From assembly GCA_964595205.1 (NCBI GenBank), contig CAZQOQ010000022.1, forward strand, positions 21,433 through 85,432: 64,000 nucleotides of DNA, read 5' to 3'. The notes under the pieces were generated by a model. It saw nothing but the letters and a program-made list of their open reading frames with translations. It did not search any database and had not been told where the DNA came from. Positions 1 through 8,263 of this stretch are shown one piece after another. The translations under genes were made by a program, and so were the position numbers. The DNA comes from JADKIH01 sp964595205 (lineage in GTDB: Bacteria; Bacteroidota; Bacteroidia; AKYH767-A; 2013-40CM-41-45). Position 1 is the stretch's first letter. Each line of letters starts with the position of its first letter.

Positions 1-534
1 AAAGAACGTCCAGGACTAAACAGGATTTCGGACATACGACCCAATCCAGCCTTTGTAAATATTCCATTCGATGTTTTCAAGAGTTCGATGGTGCTGTTTC
101 TTGACGAAGTATTATATAAATCGATACGCGAAGTTGAGCCCAATCCAGCGCTCTTTGAATTTATCTACAATTCTGTTTCCTGGCTTGACGGCCCGCAACC
201 TTCGGGAATTGATTTTCACCTGATCTTCCTGATCAAACTCAGCCGCTTCCTGGGATTCGCTCCGACGATGAACTATACATCTGAAAAAAATATTTTCAAT
301 TTGAGGGAAGGGCTCTTCCAATCTTCTTTTCCGGAACATCCGCATTTCATTCCGGCACCCTTAAGCGGTTTTTTTGCTTCACTGATCAATGCGGAATTTT
401 CTTTTTCATTAAACATCTCCGCTTTGGAGAGGAGAACGCTGATCAATTATATTCTCGAATACTACTCCCTTCATGTGGAAGGATTCGGGAATATTAAATC
501 GCATAAGGTGCTGGAGCAGGTGTTTGGGGAATAG
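1..534 (+). CDS. recO: DNA repair protein RecO, C-terminal part (5' end outside window)
   Basis: The frame is open from base 1 to the stop at 534, so this is the last ~177 residues of a longer protein. RecO works in the RecFOR pathway, loading RecA on SSB-coated single-stranded DNA. What is visible is the helical C-terminal domain: a stretch around VLYKSIREVEPNPALFEFIY, the pattern FHLIFLIKLSRFLGFAP, an FNLREG segment, and a terminal run with YYSLHVEGFGNIKS and VLEQVF that is typical of Bacteroidota RecO. An internal ATG at 88 is not the real start, because similarity continues upstream of it. The zinc-binding cysteines of some RecO proteins are not visible in this part. The identification is from the pattern of conserved residues and is fairly secure. 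Confidence 0.85.
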   Translation, partial: KERPGLNRISDIRPNPAFVNIPFDVFKSSMVLFLDEVLYKSIREVEPNPALFEFIYNSVSWLDGPQPSGIDFHLIFLIKLSRFLGFAPTMNYTSEKNIFNLREGLFQSSFPEHPHFIPAPLSGFFASLINAEFSFSLNISALERRTLINYILEYYSLHVEGFGNIKSHKVLEQVFGE

Positions 535-605
535 GGATTTAACTATTTGTAACCTATCTTTAATTGTTGCATCGGAATTAATAAATATAGCGATACAGGA
601 TTTTT

Positions 606-2075
606 ATGAGATCTTCAAAATTCTTTTTAGCAGTATTTTTATTATTGATAAATAATTTAACAGAAGGACACGACTGGGGGAGATATTGGTGTTTTGGTGA
701 TAGTGCTGGGATTAACTTCTCTGATCCCAATAGTCCAATCACCTTCACATCATTTATGGATAATCCGCGTGCCATTACCTCAATAGGAGATAGCATTAAC
801 GGATTGTTAATGTATGCTCATAGTTTTTATTGGCCGCTTTGGATTTCAGGGTATGATAAAACCAGTGTTGTTCGAAACTCAAATCATCAGATAATGATCA
901 ATGGAGATTCACTGGCTGGCGATGTAAATAATGGCCTGACTTTTATTAATAAACCAGGAAGTGACAGTATTTTTTATCTTTTCCAAAATAATTCATCATT
1001 ATCTAGTGGCAGGCTGTATTATTCTCTTATTGATCCATATTTTGGTGGTATAGGCAAAGTACTTATTAAAAATCAAATACTTCCACTTGCTGATACCGCA
1101 TTACAGATGGGCGTTTTAGCAATTAAACATGCAAATGGCAGGGATTGGTGGATAATAGTTAGAAATTGGTATAATTCAAACCGATTCAATGTCTTTCTTG
1201 TTTTGCCAGATACTATTGAAGGCCCATTTGAACATAATATCGGTAGGACAAACGGCGGTGATGTTGGAAGCATGGCAGTTTCTAAGAATGGGGATAAAAT
1301 AGCTCTTGCCGGTTTTTCCGATGTTGTTGAGGTCTATGATTTTGACAGGTGCAGTGGACAAATTTATAATCCTATATTCATTAGTACTATTATTGCACCA
1401 CAACTGTTTGGTTGTGAGTTTTCTCCTGATGGAAATTTACTGTATGTTTCAAGCACTAAAATTTTAACAGATGATACATTAAAAATATTCCAGGTGGATC
1501 TGACGGCACCAAACCCGGGGGCAACCAAGCAGGTTATTTATTCCTCACCTGATCCGGCAAGCGGAGGATTGCTTAAGAGAGGCCCTGATGACAAAATCTA
1601 TTTCAGCTGCCTGGATCTCTGCGGCTGGCCATATCCAAATAACTGCCGTACCCAATACAATGAAAATCTTAGCGTGATCAATAACCCAAATGTTTACGGC
1701 TTGGGTTGTAATTTTTCAAAATTCAGTTTTAATCTTGGAGGTAAAAGAACCTATTGGGATTTACCCAACATTCCTAACTTTAATTTGGGGGAAATTAGTG
1801 GTTCAGCATGCGATAGCCTTACAAATAATATTAAACAAAATGATCCTGTGATTTCATTCAACATTTATCCGAATCCATGCAGGGATAAATTAAATATTAT
1901 AAGTTCTAATAACCTCAACAAAAACTTTCGCTTATATGATTCCAGACTAAGGTTACTTTATCAAACAGAATTGAAAGGCAGTTTTAATACGATTGATATT
2001 TCAAAATTTAATAATGGAATTTATTTTGTCAGGATTGGCGAGAAATTTTCAAGAAAAGTTATCATTCAAAAATAA
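606..2075 (+). CDS. Secreted protein of unknown function with T9SS sorting domain
   Basis: A 489-residue protein. Residues 1-21 form a signal peptide (MRSSK, then a hydrophobic run). The body starts with WGRYWCFGDSAGINF, a beginning often seen in Bacteroidota surface proteins with a beta-propeller-like middle. A stretch near residue 270 (FGCEFSPDGNLLYVSS) resembles a WD40/YVTN-type blade. The last ~75 residues are a T9SS type A sorting domain: FNIYPNPCRDKLNI, a YDSRLRLL strand, the IDISKFNNGIYFVRI motif, and a basic end (KVIIQK). Such domains direct export across the outer membrane and usually attachment to the surface, after cleavage. The gene is preceded by a possible -7 box (TATCTTTA, 555-562) without a clear -33 partner. 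Function of the mature part is not recognised. Confidence 0.85.
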   Translation: MRSSKFFLAVFLLLINNLTEGHDWGRYWCFGDSAGINFSDPNSPITFTSFMDNPRAITSIGDSINGLLMYAHSFYWPLWISGYDKTSVVRNSNHQIMINGDSLAGDVNNGLTFINKPGSDSIFYLFQNNSSLSSGRLYYSLIDPYFGGIGKVLIKNQILPLADTALQMGVLAIKHANGRDWWIIVRNWYNSNRFNVFLVLPDTIEGPFEHNIGRTNGGDVGSMAVSKNGDKIALAGFSDVVEVYDFDRCSGQIYNPIFISTIIAPQLFGCEFSPDGNLLYVSSTKILTDDTLKIFQVDLTAPNPGATKQVIYSSPDPASGGLLKRGPDDKIYFSCLDLCGWPYPNNCRTQYNENLSVINNPNVYGLGCNFSKFSFNLGGKRTYWDLPNIPNFNLGEISGSACDSLTNNIKQNDPVISFNIYPNPCRDKLNIISSNNLNKNFRLYDSRLRLLYQTELKGSFNTIDISKFNNGIYFVRIGEKFSRKVIIQK

Positions 2076-2134
2076 AATCTTCTCCGCCGGCAATTTTATT
2101 AAGTTAAGAATTATAAAAATCTAAATTTCAAAAA

Positions 2135-3223
2135 TTACAACTTCATATCATTTACAATTGGATCGTTCTTACGATAATGCCCCCTGATCCATCTCGGGAG
2201 TATAATCGCCCCAATAAAAAGATATGGATAATAACTCACCAGCCTCCATAACAGTCCGAGTGTGGGAGCGAGTCCGTGAGGAATGAATTCTCCCAGGAAA
2301 TCGGAGAACATAAATTCCGCAAGGCCGCTGCCGCCGGGTGTCGGACTGAAAAGAATAATGATGCCCATGACGATTTGTCGTGCAAACACAAGGAAGTTGT
2401 CGATGGCCCCATCGTGAAATGCAAGGATGAGGCAATTAACAATGCAATAGCGGGCGGTCCACGAAAGAAAAGTGCCTGCAAAGGAATTGACCCAGAATTT
2501 TCTGTCTTTGTTTTTTAAACCGTTTGATGCAATGATGAGTTGACTACCGGTTTCAAGAGCATTTCTCTTCCAGCGGCGAAGGATGGGCAATGAAAACATC
2601 CTTACGAGCAACCCTTTGATGAAACGAGGATTGATAAAAAGTGCATATGCTACGAAAACTTTATACGCAAGAATGATGAAATATACCGCCCAGAAAGAAT
2701 AAAAAAAACCATCACCAAATTTTACAGGGTTCATGTTATTCATGTCGATGGTGGAAAACAATTGGTCTTTCCCGATGGTAAAATAAACCAGCGGCGCCAT
2801 GATGGCGAGAAACACTCCATCCTGGAAAGAAGAAAGCATGATGGCTGTGATGCTTCTGCCCATGTTGATGCGTTCGCGGTTGAGAATGAAGATTGCGAAT
2901 ACAAATCCTCCACCCAGCATTCCAGGCGCAAGCGCAGAGGCAAATTCCCAGAGCATGATTACGTTGAACGATTGCCTCCACGATAATTCCTGGTCAGTGA
3001 GCGCGCGAATACGTATCATGTATGCTCCGTCGCGCACGACCATCATCAATAAAGCCATGGTAATCCAGAAAAAACTCGACCATGTCCAGTCGATGTTTTC
3101 AAAAGCCTGGCGATTAAAATTTCTTACGAGTAAAAAGGTTGCGGCGCCGAGTCCGATCACAATGGGCCAAATGATCCGTGTGGGACGGAATGTTTTCAGA
3201 ATTTGCCTGCTGTCAATTTGCAT
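2135..3223 (-). CDS. Lysylphosphatidylglycerol synthase TM region / UPF0104-like flippase-type membrane protein
   Basis: A 362-residue polytopic membrane protein with about eight hydrophobic segments. It matches the UPF0104 / LPG-synthetase transmembrane family. The clearest mark is the C-terminal motif around SPTPGGSGLAEFMFSDFL (about residues 305-322); the family signature is PTPGGxGxxE. The family includes the membrane half of MprF, which moves aminoacylated lipids across the inner membrane, and stand-alone relatives of unknown substrate. No soluble aminoacyl-transferase domain is fused here, so lipid flipping or transport is a guess from the fold. It lies 8 bp downstream of scpA on the same strand and is probably cotranscribed with it. 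Confidence 0.75.
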   Translation of the reverse strand: MQIDSRQILKTFRPTRIIWPIVIGLGAATFLLVRNFNRQAFENIDWTWSSFFWITMALLMMVVRDGAYMIRIRALTDQELSWRQSFNVIMLWEFASALAPGMLGGGFVFAIFILNRERINMGRSITAIMLSSFQDGVFLAIMAPLVYFTIGKDQLFSTIDMNNMNPVKFGDGFFYSFWAVYFIILAYKVFVAYALFINPRFIKGLLVRMFSLPILRRWKRNALETGSQLIIASNGLKNKDRKFWVNSFAGTFLSWTARYCIVNCLILAFHDGAIDNFLVFARQIVMGIIILFSPTPGGSGLAEFMFSDFLGEFIPHGLAPTLGLLWRLVSYYPYLFIGAIILPRWIRGHYRKNDPIVNDMKL

Positions 3224-3231
3224 CGGAAGTA

Positions 3232-3969
3232 TTAGCCCACACTCAGCCAGAAGTTGTTGTATCCTTCGCCTAAGGTGATTTTAATCAGCTGCTCCTGGAG
3301 CAGTTCGAGTATTCCTAAAAAAACAAAAATTGCGTGGACTTTATTTTCGCAGGAAAGGATGATTTCGTCGAATGCCGTTCTCTCTTTTCCGACAAGAAGA
3401 TTTCTGATTTTATCCTTCTCCTGGGGAATGGTATACGGGTACTGAACAATCTTGTGAAATACCTTTTGCTTTTCGGTTTCGAATCTTTTTAAAACTTTAT
3501 TGAAGCTGTTCAGCAACTGAAAAAGAGTGAGGTTCATCAGTTCTTCTGTCTGCGCATTCTGCAAAGCAATTGTGGCAAGTTCCTTTTGAATATTTCCGCG
3601 AGGCACTTTCATGCTGCGTTCGTCCTCACTTACACGAAGCTCCTCACAGGATTCTTTATATTGCTTATAGAGTAAAAGCCTTTCGACAAGATCTTTTCTC
3701 GGATCCACTTCATTGCCCTGCTCGTCAAGTTCTGGTCGGGGTAAAAGCATCTTGGCTTTGATACGCATAAGGGTAGCCGCTACCAGAATGAATTCGCTGG
3801 CAAGCTCTATATTCAACTCGTTGAAACGGTGGATGTAAGCAAGGAAGTCGTTTGTAATATCGGATATCGGAATGTTATGTATATCGATCTCATCTCTTTC
3901 GATGAAAAAGAGCAGAAGATCGAACGGGCCCTCGAATTGAGGCAGCTTGATTTCAAATAATTTTTCCAC
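3232..3969 (-). CDS. scpA: Segregation and condensation protein A (kleisin)
   Basis: A 245-residue protein with the ScpA N-terminal signature (FEGPFDLLLFFIERDEIDIHNIPI, here residues ~13-36), followed by the conserved ASEFILVAATLMRIKAKMLLP segment. ScpA is the kleisin of the SMC-ScpA-ScpB complex that folds and separates the chromosome. The C-terminal winged-helix part, which contacts the SMC head, is present (FDEIILSCENKVHAIFVFLGILELLQE). The start is GTG at 3967-3969. A promoter-like pair on the minus strand fits this start: -7 TATGTTTG at 3987-3994 and a TTTC at 4014-4017 with a 19-nt spacer. scpB is not adjacent; in many Bacteroidota it lies elsewhere. Confidence 0.9.
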   Translation of the reverse strand: MEKLFEIKLPQFEGPFDLLLFFIERDEIDIHNIPISDITNDFLAYIHRFNELNIELASEFILVAATLMRIKAKMLLPRPELDEQGNEVDPRKDLVERLLLYKQYKESCEELRVSEDERSMKVPRGNIQKELATIALQNAQTEELMNLTLFQLLNSFNKVLKRFETEKQKVFHKIVQYPYTIPQEKDKIRNLLVGKERTAFDEIILSCENKVHAIFVFLGILELLQEQLIKITLGEGYNNFWLSVG

Positions 3970-3986
3970 GACTTTTTATTTGGAAT

Positions 3987-4017
3987 CAAACATAAGGAAA
4001 TCGTTACAATTTTGAAA
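3987..4017 (-). promoter_or_regulatory. Probable scpA promoter
   Basis: On the minus strand TATGTTTG (3987-3994) fits the Bacteroidota -7 consensus TAnnTTTG. TTTC at 4014-4017 is one base from the -33 consensus TTTG, with a 19-nt spacer. The start codon at 3969 would give a leader of roughly 12-15 nt. Confidence 0.5.
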
Positions 4018-4095
4018 GTGTCAGGGATGGTTAATAGTTATTGGTTATTATTACATATTAAAAAATCCTTTACCCAAAAACCGGAATAAAATCAG

Positions 4096-4452
4096 ATGAA
4101 AAAAATTTATCACCTCTCCACATGTTCAACCTGTCAGCGAATTCTCAAAGAATGGAAGCCTGGCGATGATGTTAAAATGCAGGATATTAAGACGGAAAAA
4201 ATTACTGCTTCTCAAATCGATGAAATGGCAAAACTCGCCGGAAGTTATGAGGCTCTCTTCAGCAGGATTGCCCTGAAGTACAGGAGTCTTGGATTAAATA
4301 CAAAGAAGTTAACCGAAAAAGAGTACCGGAAATATATTCTAGATGAATACACTTTTCTCAAGCGTCCTGTTTTAATTAACGGCTCCTATATCTTCATAGG
4401 TAATTCGCCGAAAAATGTGGCAGCTGCGAAGGAATCGTTGAAAAAGAATTAG
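4096..4452 (+). CDS. ArsC/Spx-like thioredoxin-fold protein
   Basis: A 118-residue protein with the ArsC-family fold. The N-terminus has the CxxC-type motif in LSTCSTCQRILKEW (cysteines at residues 9 and 12), and the C-terminal half has the family's KRPVLI motif (residues ~94-99), where the arginine helps to bind the substrate oxyanion. ArsC enzymes reduce arsenate using glutathione or thioredoxin; Spx relatives bind RNA polymerase. No arsenic resistance genes (arsB, acr3, arsR) are nearby, so a true arsenate role is doubtful. The gene stands alone, divergent from scpA. Confidence 0.75.
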   Translation: MKKIYHLSTCSTCQRILKEWKPGDDVKMQDIKTEKITASQIDEMAKLAGSYEALFSRIALKYRSLGLNTKKLTEKEYRKYILDEYTFLKRPVLINGSYIFIGNSPKNVAAAKESLKKN

Positions 4453-4630
4453 AAAATTACGAATAGAGTGTGGTTCGATGTTGAAAAAATATTTTTTCTC
4501 GCCACGATCGCTACGGAACCGCAACGAGCCGCAACGAAATTAGCACTTAAATTTGCAATCGTTTCCAAAAGTTCAAATAAATAAAAAAACATCTCAGCAT
4601 ATATTCACCCTTGATCTGATGTTTATACCT

Positions 4631-4742
4631 GGTTCTCGGTTCTTGGTTCTTGGTTCTTGGTTCTCGGTTCTTGGTTCTTGGTTCTTGGTTCTTGGTTCTC
4701 GGTTCTTGGTTCTTGGTTCTTGATACTTGATACTTACTACTT
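4631..4742 (+). repeat. Heptamer tandem array GGTTCTT (family A, copy 1)
   Basis: Sixteen consecutive 7-bp units: thirteen GGTTCTT/GGTTCTC, then GATACTT twice and ACTACTT. The array ends 50 bp upstream of the yicC start and is read as TTCTTGG in the sense of that gene. Because 7 is not a multiple of 3, any reading frame gives a repeated LGSWFLV-like peptide, which explains a spurious ORF over it (from 4657). Confidence 0.95.
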
Positions 4743-4792
4743 GTTTAACCCAAATCTTACCCTATTTTTGTTCCACTTTTTAATCCCGTTCG

Positions 4793-5665
4793 ATGATCCG
4801 TTCAATGACAGGTTACGGCACAGCCGCCGTCGATTTCCAGCAAAAAACAATTTCCGTAGAAATAAAATCCGTCAACAGCAAATTTTTTGACCTGATGCTG
4901 CGTCTCCCTCCGGTGTACAGGGAAAAAGAAATGGAGCTGCGTACGGAACTCTCCAGGTTTATTGAGAGAGGAAAAACTGAAGTTACGTTTAACATCGAAA
5001 CGCAGGAAACGAATAAAAAAACTACCATCAACAGAGCCCTTGTCAAAAGTTATTACGACGAATTTAAAAAACTGGATACGGAATTAAACACAACCACGCC
5101 CAATTTTCTTCAACTCATCCTGATGATGCCGGATGTGATGATGAATGAAAAACTTGTCTTGTCGGAGGACGAATGGAAAGCCGCTTTAGGAGCGCTCCGT
5201 CAATCCATGAATGCATTTCAGAATTTCCGGCAGGCGGAAGGTTCCGTGATGGAAACGGATTTGAAGCTGAGGATCGACATGATCATGAGCGGCATGAACG
5301 AACTTGCGAAATTCGAAGACGGACGAATCGAAATCGTCAGAAACCGCCTGCGTTCTAATCTTGAAGAATTTATCCAGGTCAATAACATCGATCGTAACCG
5401 CCTCGAACAGGAATTGATTTTTTACATAGAAAAATTCGACATTTCGGAGGAAAAGGTCAGGCTGAAAAGTCATTGCGATTATTTCCTTCAGACTATGAAA
5501 GAAGATCCTTCTCCGGGAAAAAAATTGTCGTTCATCGCACAGGAAATCGGCAGGGAAATAAATACCATCGGCTCCAAAGCCAACGATGCTGAAATGCAGA
5601 AACAGGTGGTGATCATGAAAGATGAGCTGGAAAAGATAAAAGAGCAGGTTCAGAATATTCTATGA
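4793..5665 (+). CDS. yicC: YicC family endoribonuclease
   Basis: A 290-residue protein of the YicC/YloC family, starting with the very conserved MIRSMTGYG and followed by VEIKSVNSKFFDLMLRLP (residues ~24-41). The C-terminal DUF1732-type domain is intact (RLKSHCDYFLQTM, PSPGKKLSFIAQEIGREINTIGSKAND). Escherichia coli YicC has been reported to be an endoribonuclease that affects small-RNA turnover. The stop overlaps the gmk start by 4 bp (ATGA), so yicC, gmk and nadD form a translationally coupled operon. The ATG at 4793 fits the family N-terminus exactly. Confidence 0.93.
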   Translation: MIRSMTGYGTAAVDFQQKTISVEIKSVNSKFFDLMLRLPPVYREKEMELRTELSRFIERGKTEVTFNIETQETNKKTTINRALVKSYYDEFKKLDTELNTTTPNFLQLILMMPDVMMNEKLVLSEDEWKAALGALRQSMNAFQNFRQAEGSVMETDLKLRIDMIMSGMNELAKFEDGRIEIVRNRLRSNLEEFIQVNNIDRNRLEQELIFYIEKFDISEEKVRLKSHCDYFLQTMKEDPSPGKKLSFIAQEIGREINTIGSKANDAEMQKQVVIMKDELEKIKEQVQNIL

Positions 5666-6255
5666 TGAAAGATAAAAAGCTCCTGTTGTTTTGCGGTCCA
5701 AGCGGCAGTGGGAAAACCACGATTGTTCATCACCTGCTGAAATCTGATCCGCGTCTCGCTTTCTCCGTTTCGGCGACAACGAGGAAAAAGCGCGACAACG
5801 AAACGGATGGCATCGATTATCATTTCATTACAGTCGAAGAGTTCAGGCAACGAATCGAGGCGAATGAATTTATTGAGTGGGAACAGGTATATGCCGGAGG
5901 GTACTATGGCACACTCCGTTCTGAAATAGAAAAAATCTGGAGTAACGGGAAAGTTCCGTTGTTTGACGTAGATGTCGAAGGCGGATTAAAAATCAAAAGC
6001 ATATTCGGCGAAAAACTCCTGGCGGTATTTGTGTGTCCGCCATCCATCGAAGAGCTGCACAAAAGACTCATTGCACGTAATTCCGAAACTCCTGAATCAT
6101 TCAGGATCCGCACTGAAAAATCGGAACACGAACTGACATATTCATTCCGCTTCGACAAAGTAATCGTAAACGATAATCTGCAGTTTGCTCTCAAAGAAGC
6201 ACATCTCCTCGTGAACGATTTTTTGTCTGAAAAACACAAAAAGGCGCAACAATGA
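5662..6255 (+). CDS. gmk: Guanylate kinase
   Basis: A 197-residue enzyme that phosphorylates GMP to GDP with ATP. The P-loop GPSGSGKTT is at residues 12-20. The GMP-binding region has FSVSATTRKKRDNETDGIDYHFI (near residues 34-56; the family pattern is SxTTRxxRxGExxGxDYxF) and the FIEWEQVYAGGYYGT segment. FDVDVEGGLKIK matches the ILDIDxQGxxxVK motif; the usual Q of this motif is E here. Length is normal. It overlaps yicC by 4 bp and nadD by 4 bp. Confidence 0.95.
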   Translation: MMKDKKLLLFCGPSGSGKTTIVHHLLKSDPRLAFSVSATTRKKRDNETDGIDYHFITVEEFRQRIEANEFIEWEQVYAGGYYGTLRSEIEKIWSNGKVPLFDVDVEGGLKIKSIFGEKLLAVFVCPPSIEELHKRLIARNSETPESFRIRTEKSEHELTYSFRFDKVIVNDNLQFALKEAHLLVNDFLSEKHKKAQQ

Positions 6256-6842
6256 AAATCGGTTTATTCTTTGGCTCGTTTAATCCTGTTCATTGCGGTC
6301 ACATGATAATCGCCGGTTATTTTTCCGAATTCACCGACCTCGACCAGGTATGGTTTGTCGTTTCCCCACATAATCCTCTCAAGATGAAAAATACACTCTT
6401 GCAGGATTATCACCGGATGAGTCTCGTAAAGATTGCCATCGGCGATTACAGAAAAATCAGGGCTTCGGATATTGAGTTTAAACTTTCCAGACCAAGTTAT
6501 ACCATTAACACCCTTGCCCATCTGTTCGAAAAATTTCCCGAACACCAGTTTGTATTGTTGTTGGGAAGCGACAACCTCACAACTTTTCATAAGTGGAAAA
6601 ACCACGAACAGATTCTCGAACAGGTCCAATTGTACGTTTATCCGAGAAAAGACAATGAAGGCGGCGTGTTGCTGAATCATCCAAAAGTTAAATTATTCCC
6701 TGCCCCGGTGATGGAAATTTCTTCCAGTTTCATCAGGGAAGCAATTAAAAACAAAAAGGATGTAAGGTATATGATGCCCGAAAAGGTATGGGAATACATC
6801 GATGAAATGAATTTCTATAAACGTACAGGCTACGATGTCTAG
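6252..6842 (+). CDS. nadD: Nicotinate-nucleotide adenylyltransferase
   Basis: A 196-residue nucleotidyltransferase that makes deamido-NAD from nicotinate mononucleotide and ATP, in NAD synthesis. It has the GSFNPVHCGH motif (residues 8-17; histidines 14 and 17 bind ATP phosphates), VWFVVSPHNPLK, LLGSDNL and the C-terminal ISSSFIREAI motif. It is the last gene of the yicC-gmk-nadD operon and starts inside the gmk stop (ATGA). Confidence 0.95.
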   Translation: MKIGLFFGSFNPVHCGHMIIAGYFSEFTDLDQVWFVVSPHNPLKMKNTLLQDYHRMSLVKIAIGDYRKIRASDIEFKLSRPSYTINTLAHLFEKFPEHQFVLLLGSDNLTTFHKWKNHEQILEQVQLYVYPRKDNEGGVLLNHPKVKLFPAPVMEISSSFIREAIKNKKDVRYMMPEKVWEYIDEMNFYKRTGYDV

Positions 6843-6938
6843 CCCCCGGTGATCGCTTTAAGGTTCATTGTCTTCCGGTAAGAACATGCAACGTTAAACG
6901 CAATTTCGTACCTTGCGCCCGTTTAAACTTCTTCTGTT

Positions 6939-8150
6939 ATGTCAGGCACAAACTCTACGACCCTGGAACCAAAAACAACAAAATCAGATTCTCATTCTCA
7001 GAAAGAAATTCATGGCTTTGGAACCCGCGCCATCCATGCCGGCCAGGAACCCGACCCGGCCACCGGAGCCATCATGACTCCCATTTACCAGACGTCGACC
7101 TACGTCCAGGAAAGCCCGGGAAAACATAAGGGTTATGCATATGCAAGAGGTAAAAATCCGACACGCGTTGCACTCGAAAAATGTCTTGCCTCACTTGAAA
7201 ATGCAAAGCATGGATTATGTTTTTCCAGCGGGCAGGGTGCCGAAGATGCAATCATAAAACTTTTACGTCCCGGCAACGAGGTGATTGCAACGGATGATAT
7301 TTATGGCGGATCCTACAGGATGTTCACAAAAATCTACGAACACTTCGGCATCAAATTTCATTTTGTAGACATGACGGATTCTTCTGCCGTGGAAAAAATG
7401 ATCAATGAAAATACCCGGATGTTATGGATCGAAACTCCTACCAATCCACTGATGAGGATCATCGACATTGAGAATCTTTCAAAGATTGCAAAGAAGAAAA
7501 ATATTATCAGCGTAGTCGATAATACGTTTGCATCGCCCTATCTTCAGAACCCGCTGAACCTGGGCGCTGATATCGTCATCCACTCTGTCACTAAATATAT
7601 CAGCGGGCATTCGGATGTGGTAATGGGTGCTGTATGCACAAATAACGACAAGATCAATGAAGAGCTGGCATTTATAGCTAATTCCTGTGGGGCTGTTCCG
7701 GGGCCTATGGATAGTTTCCTTGTTCTTCGCGGTGTAAAAACCCTGCATGTTCGGATGGAAAGACATTGTTCGAACGGCAGAGCAGTAGCAGAATTTCTTC
7801 GTTCACATCCAAAAATCGATAAGATTTACTGGCCGGGATTTGCAGATCATCCAAATCATCAGATTGCCGCAAAACAAATGAGTGATTTTGGAGGTATGAT
7901 CTCTTTTACTTTGAAAGGAAATTCAAAAGACGATGCCTTCCGGATGGCTTCTTCTATGAAAGTATTTTCCCTGGCAGAATCGCTGGGTGGGGTAGAATCG
8001 CTGATCGGCCATCCTGCGACAATGACCCATGCTTCAATACCTGAAGAATTGAGAGAAAAATCGGGGGTTGTAAATTCGCTTCTTCGTTTAAGCATTGGAA
8101 TTGAGGATAAAAAAGACCTGATTGAAGACCTTAAACAGGCCATTGGCTGA
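6939..8150 (+). CDS. Cystathionine gamma-synthase / gamma-lyase family PLP enzyme
   Basis: A 403-residue PLP enzyme of the Cys/Met metabolism family. The PLP lysine is K219 in IHSVTKYISGHSDV. Other landmarks are TRAIHAGQEPDPATGAIMTPIY, the YARGKNPTR arm, FSSGQGAEDA, and the SLGGVESLIGHPATMTHASIP C-terminal segment, which contacts the PLP/carboxylate site. Members make or break cystathionine, or use O-acetyl/O-succinyl-homoserine; the choice cannot be made from sequence alone. The N-terminus is ~24 residues longer than usual and hydrophilic (rich in T, S, K). A -7-like TACCTTGC lies at 6909-6916. No other methionine genes are adjacent. Confidence 0.88.
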   Translation: MSGTNSTTLEPKTTKSDSHSQKEIHGFGTRAIHAGQEPDPATGAIMTPIYQTSTYVQESPGKHKGYAYARGKNPTRVALEKCLASLENAKHGLCFSSGQGAEDAIIKLLRPGNEVIATDDIYGGSYRMFTKIYEHFGIKFHFVDMTDSSAVEKMINENTRMLWIETPTNPLMRIIDIENLSKIAKKKNIISVVDNTFASPYLQNPLNLGADIVIHSVTKYISGHSDVVMGAVCTNNDKINEELAFIANSCGAVPGPMDSFLVLRGVKTLHVRMERHCSNGRAVAEFLRSHPKIDKIYWPGFADHPNHQIAAKQMSDFGGMISFTLKGNSKDDAFRMASSMKVFSLAESLGGVESLIGHPATMTHASIPEELREKSGVVNSLLRLSIGIEDKKDLIEDLKQAIG

Positions 8151-8263
8151 ATCAGTCAAACTATTGTCACATAAGGATATATTAACATATCTTTCAGGAA
8201 TTATTATTTAAATTTGATTCCTTCAAAAATCCTCGTTTATCCTAAAATTTATCAATAAATCAA

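Noticed and set aside
2799..3278. 159-codon plus-strand ORF over the UPF0104 and scpA genes
   Set aside because: Antisense shadow crossing two real genes.
4096..4452. Arsenate resistance determinant
   Set aside because: No arsR, arsB or acr3 gene nearby; ArsC-like fold alone does not establish the function.
4657..4890. ORF giving a repeated LGSWF peptide
   Set aside because: It is translation of the GGTTCTT heptamer array and then runs out of frame over yicC.
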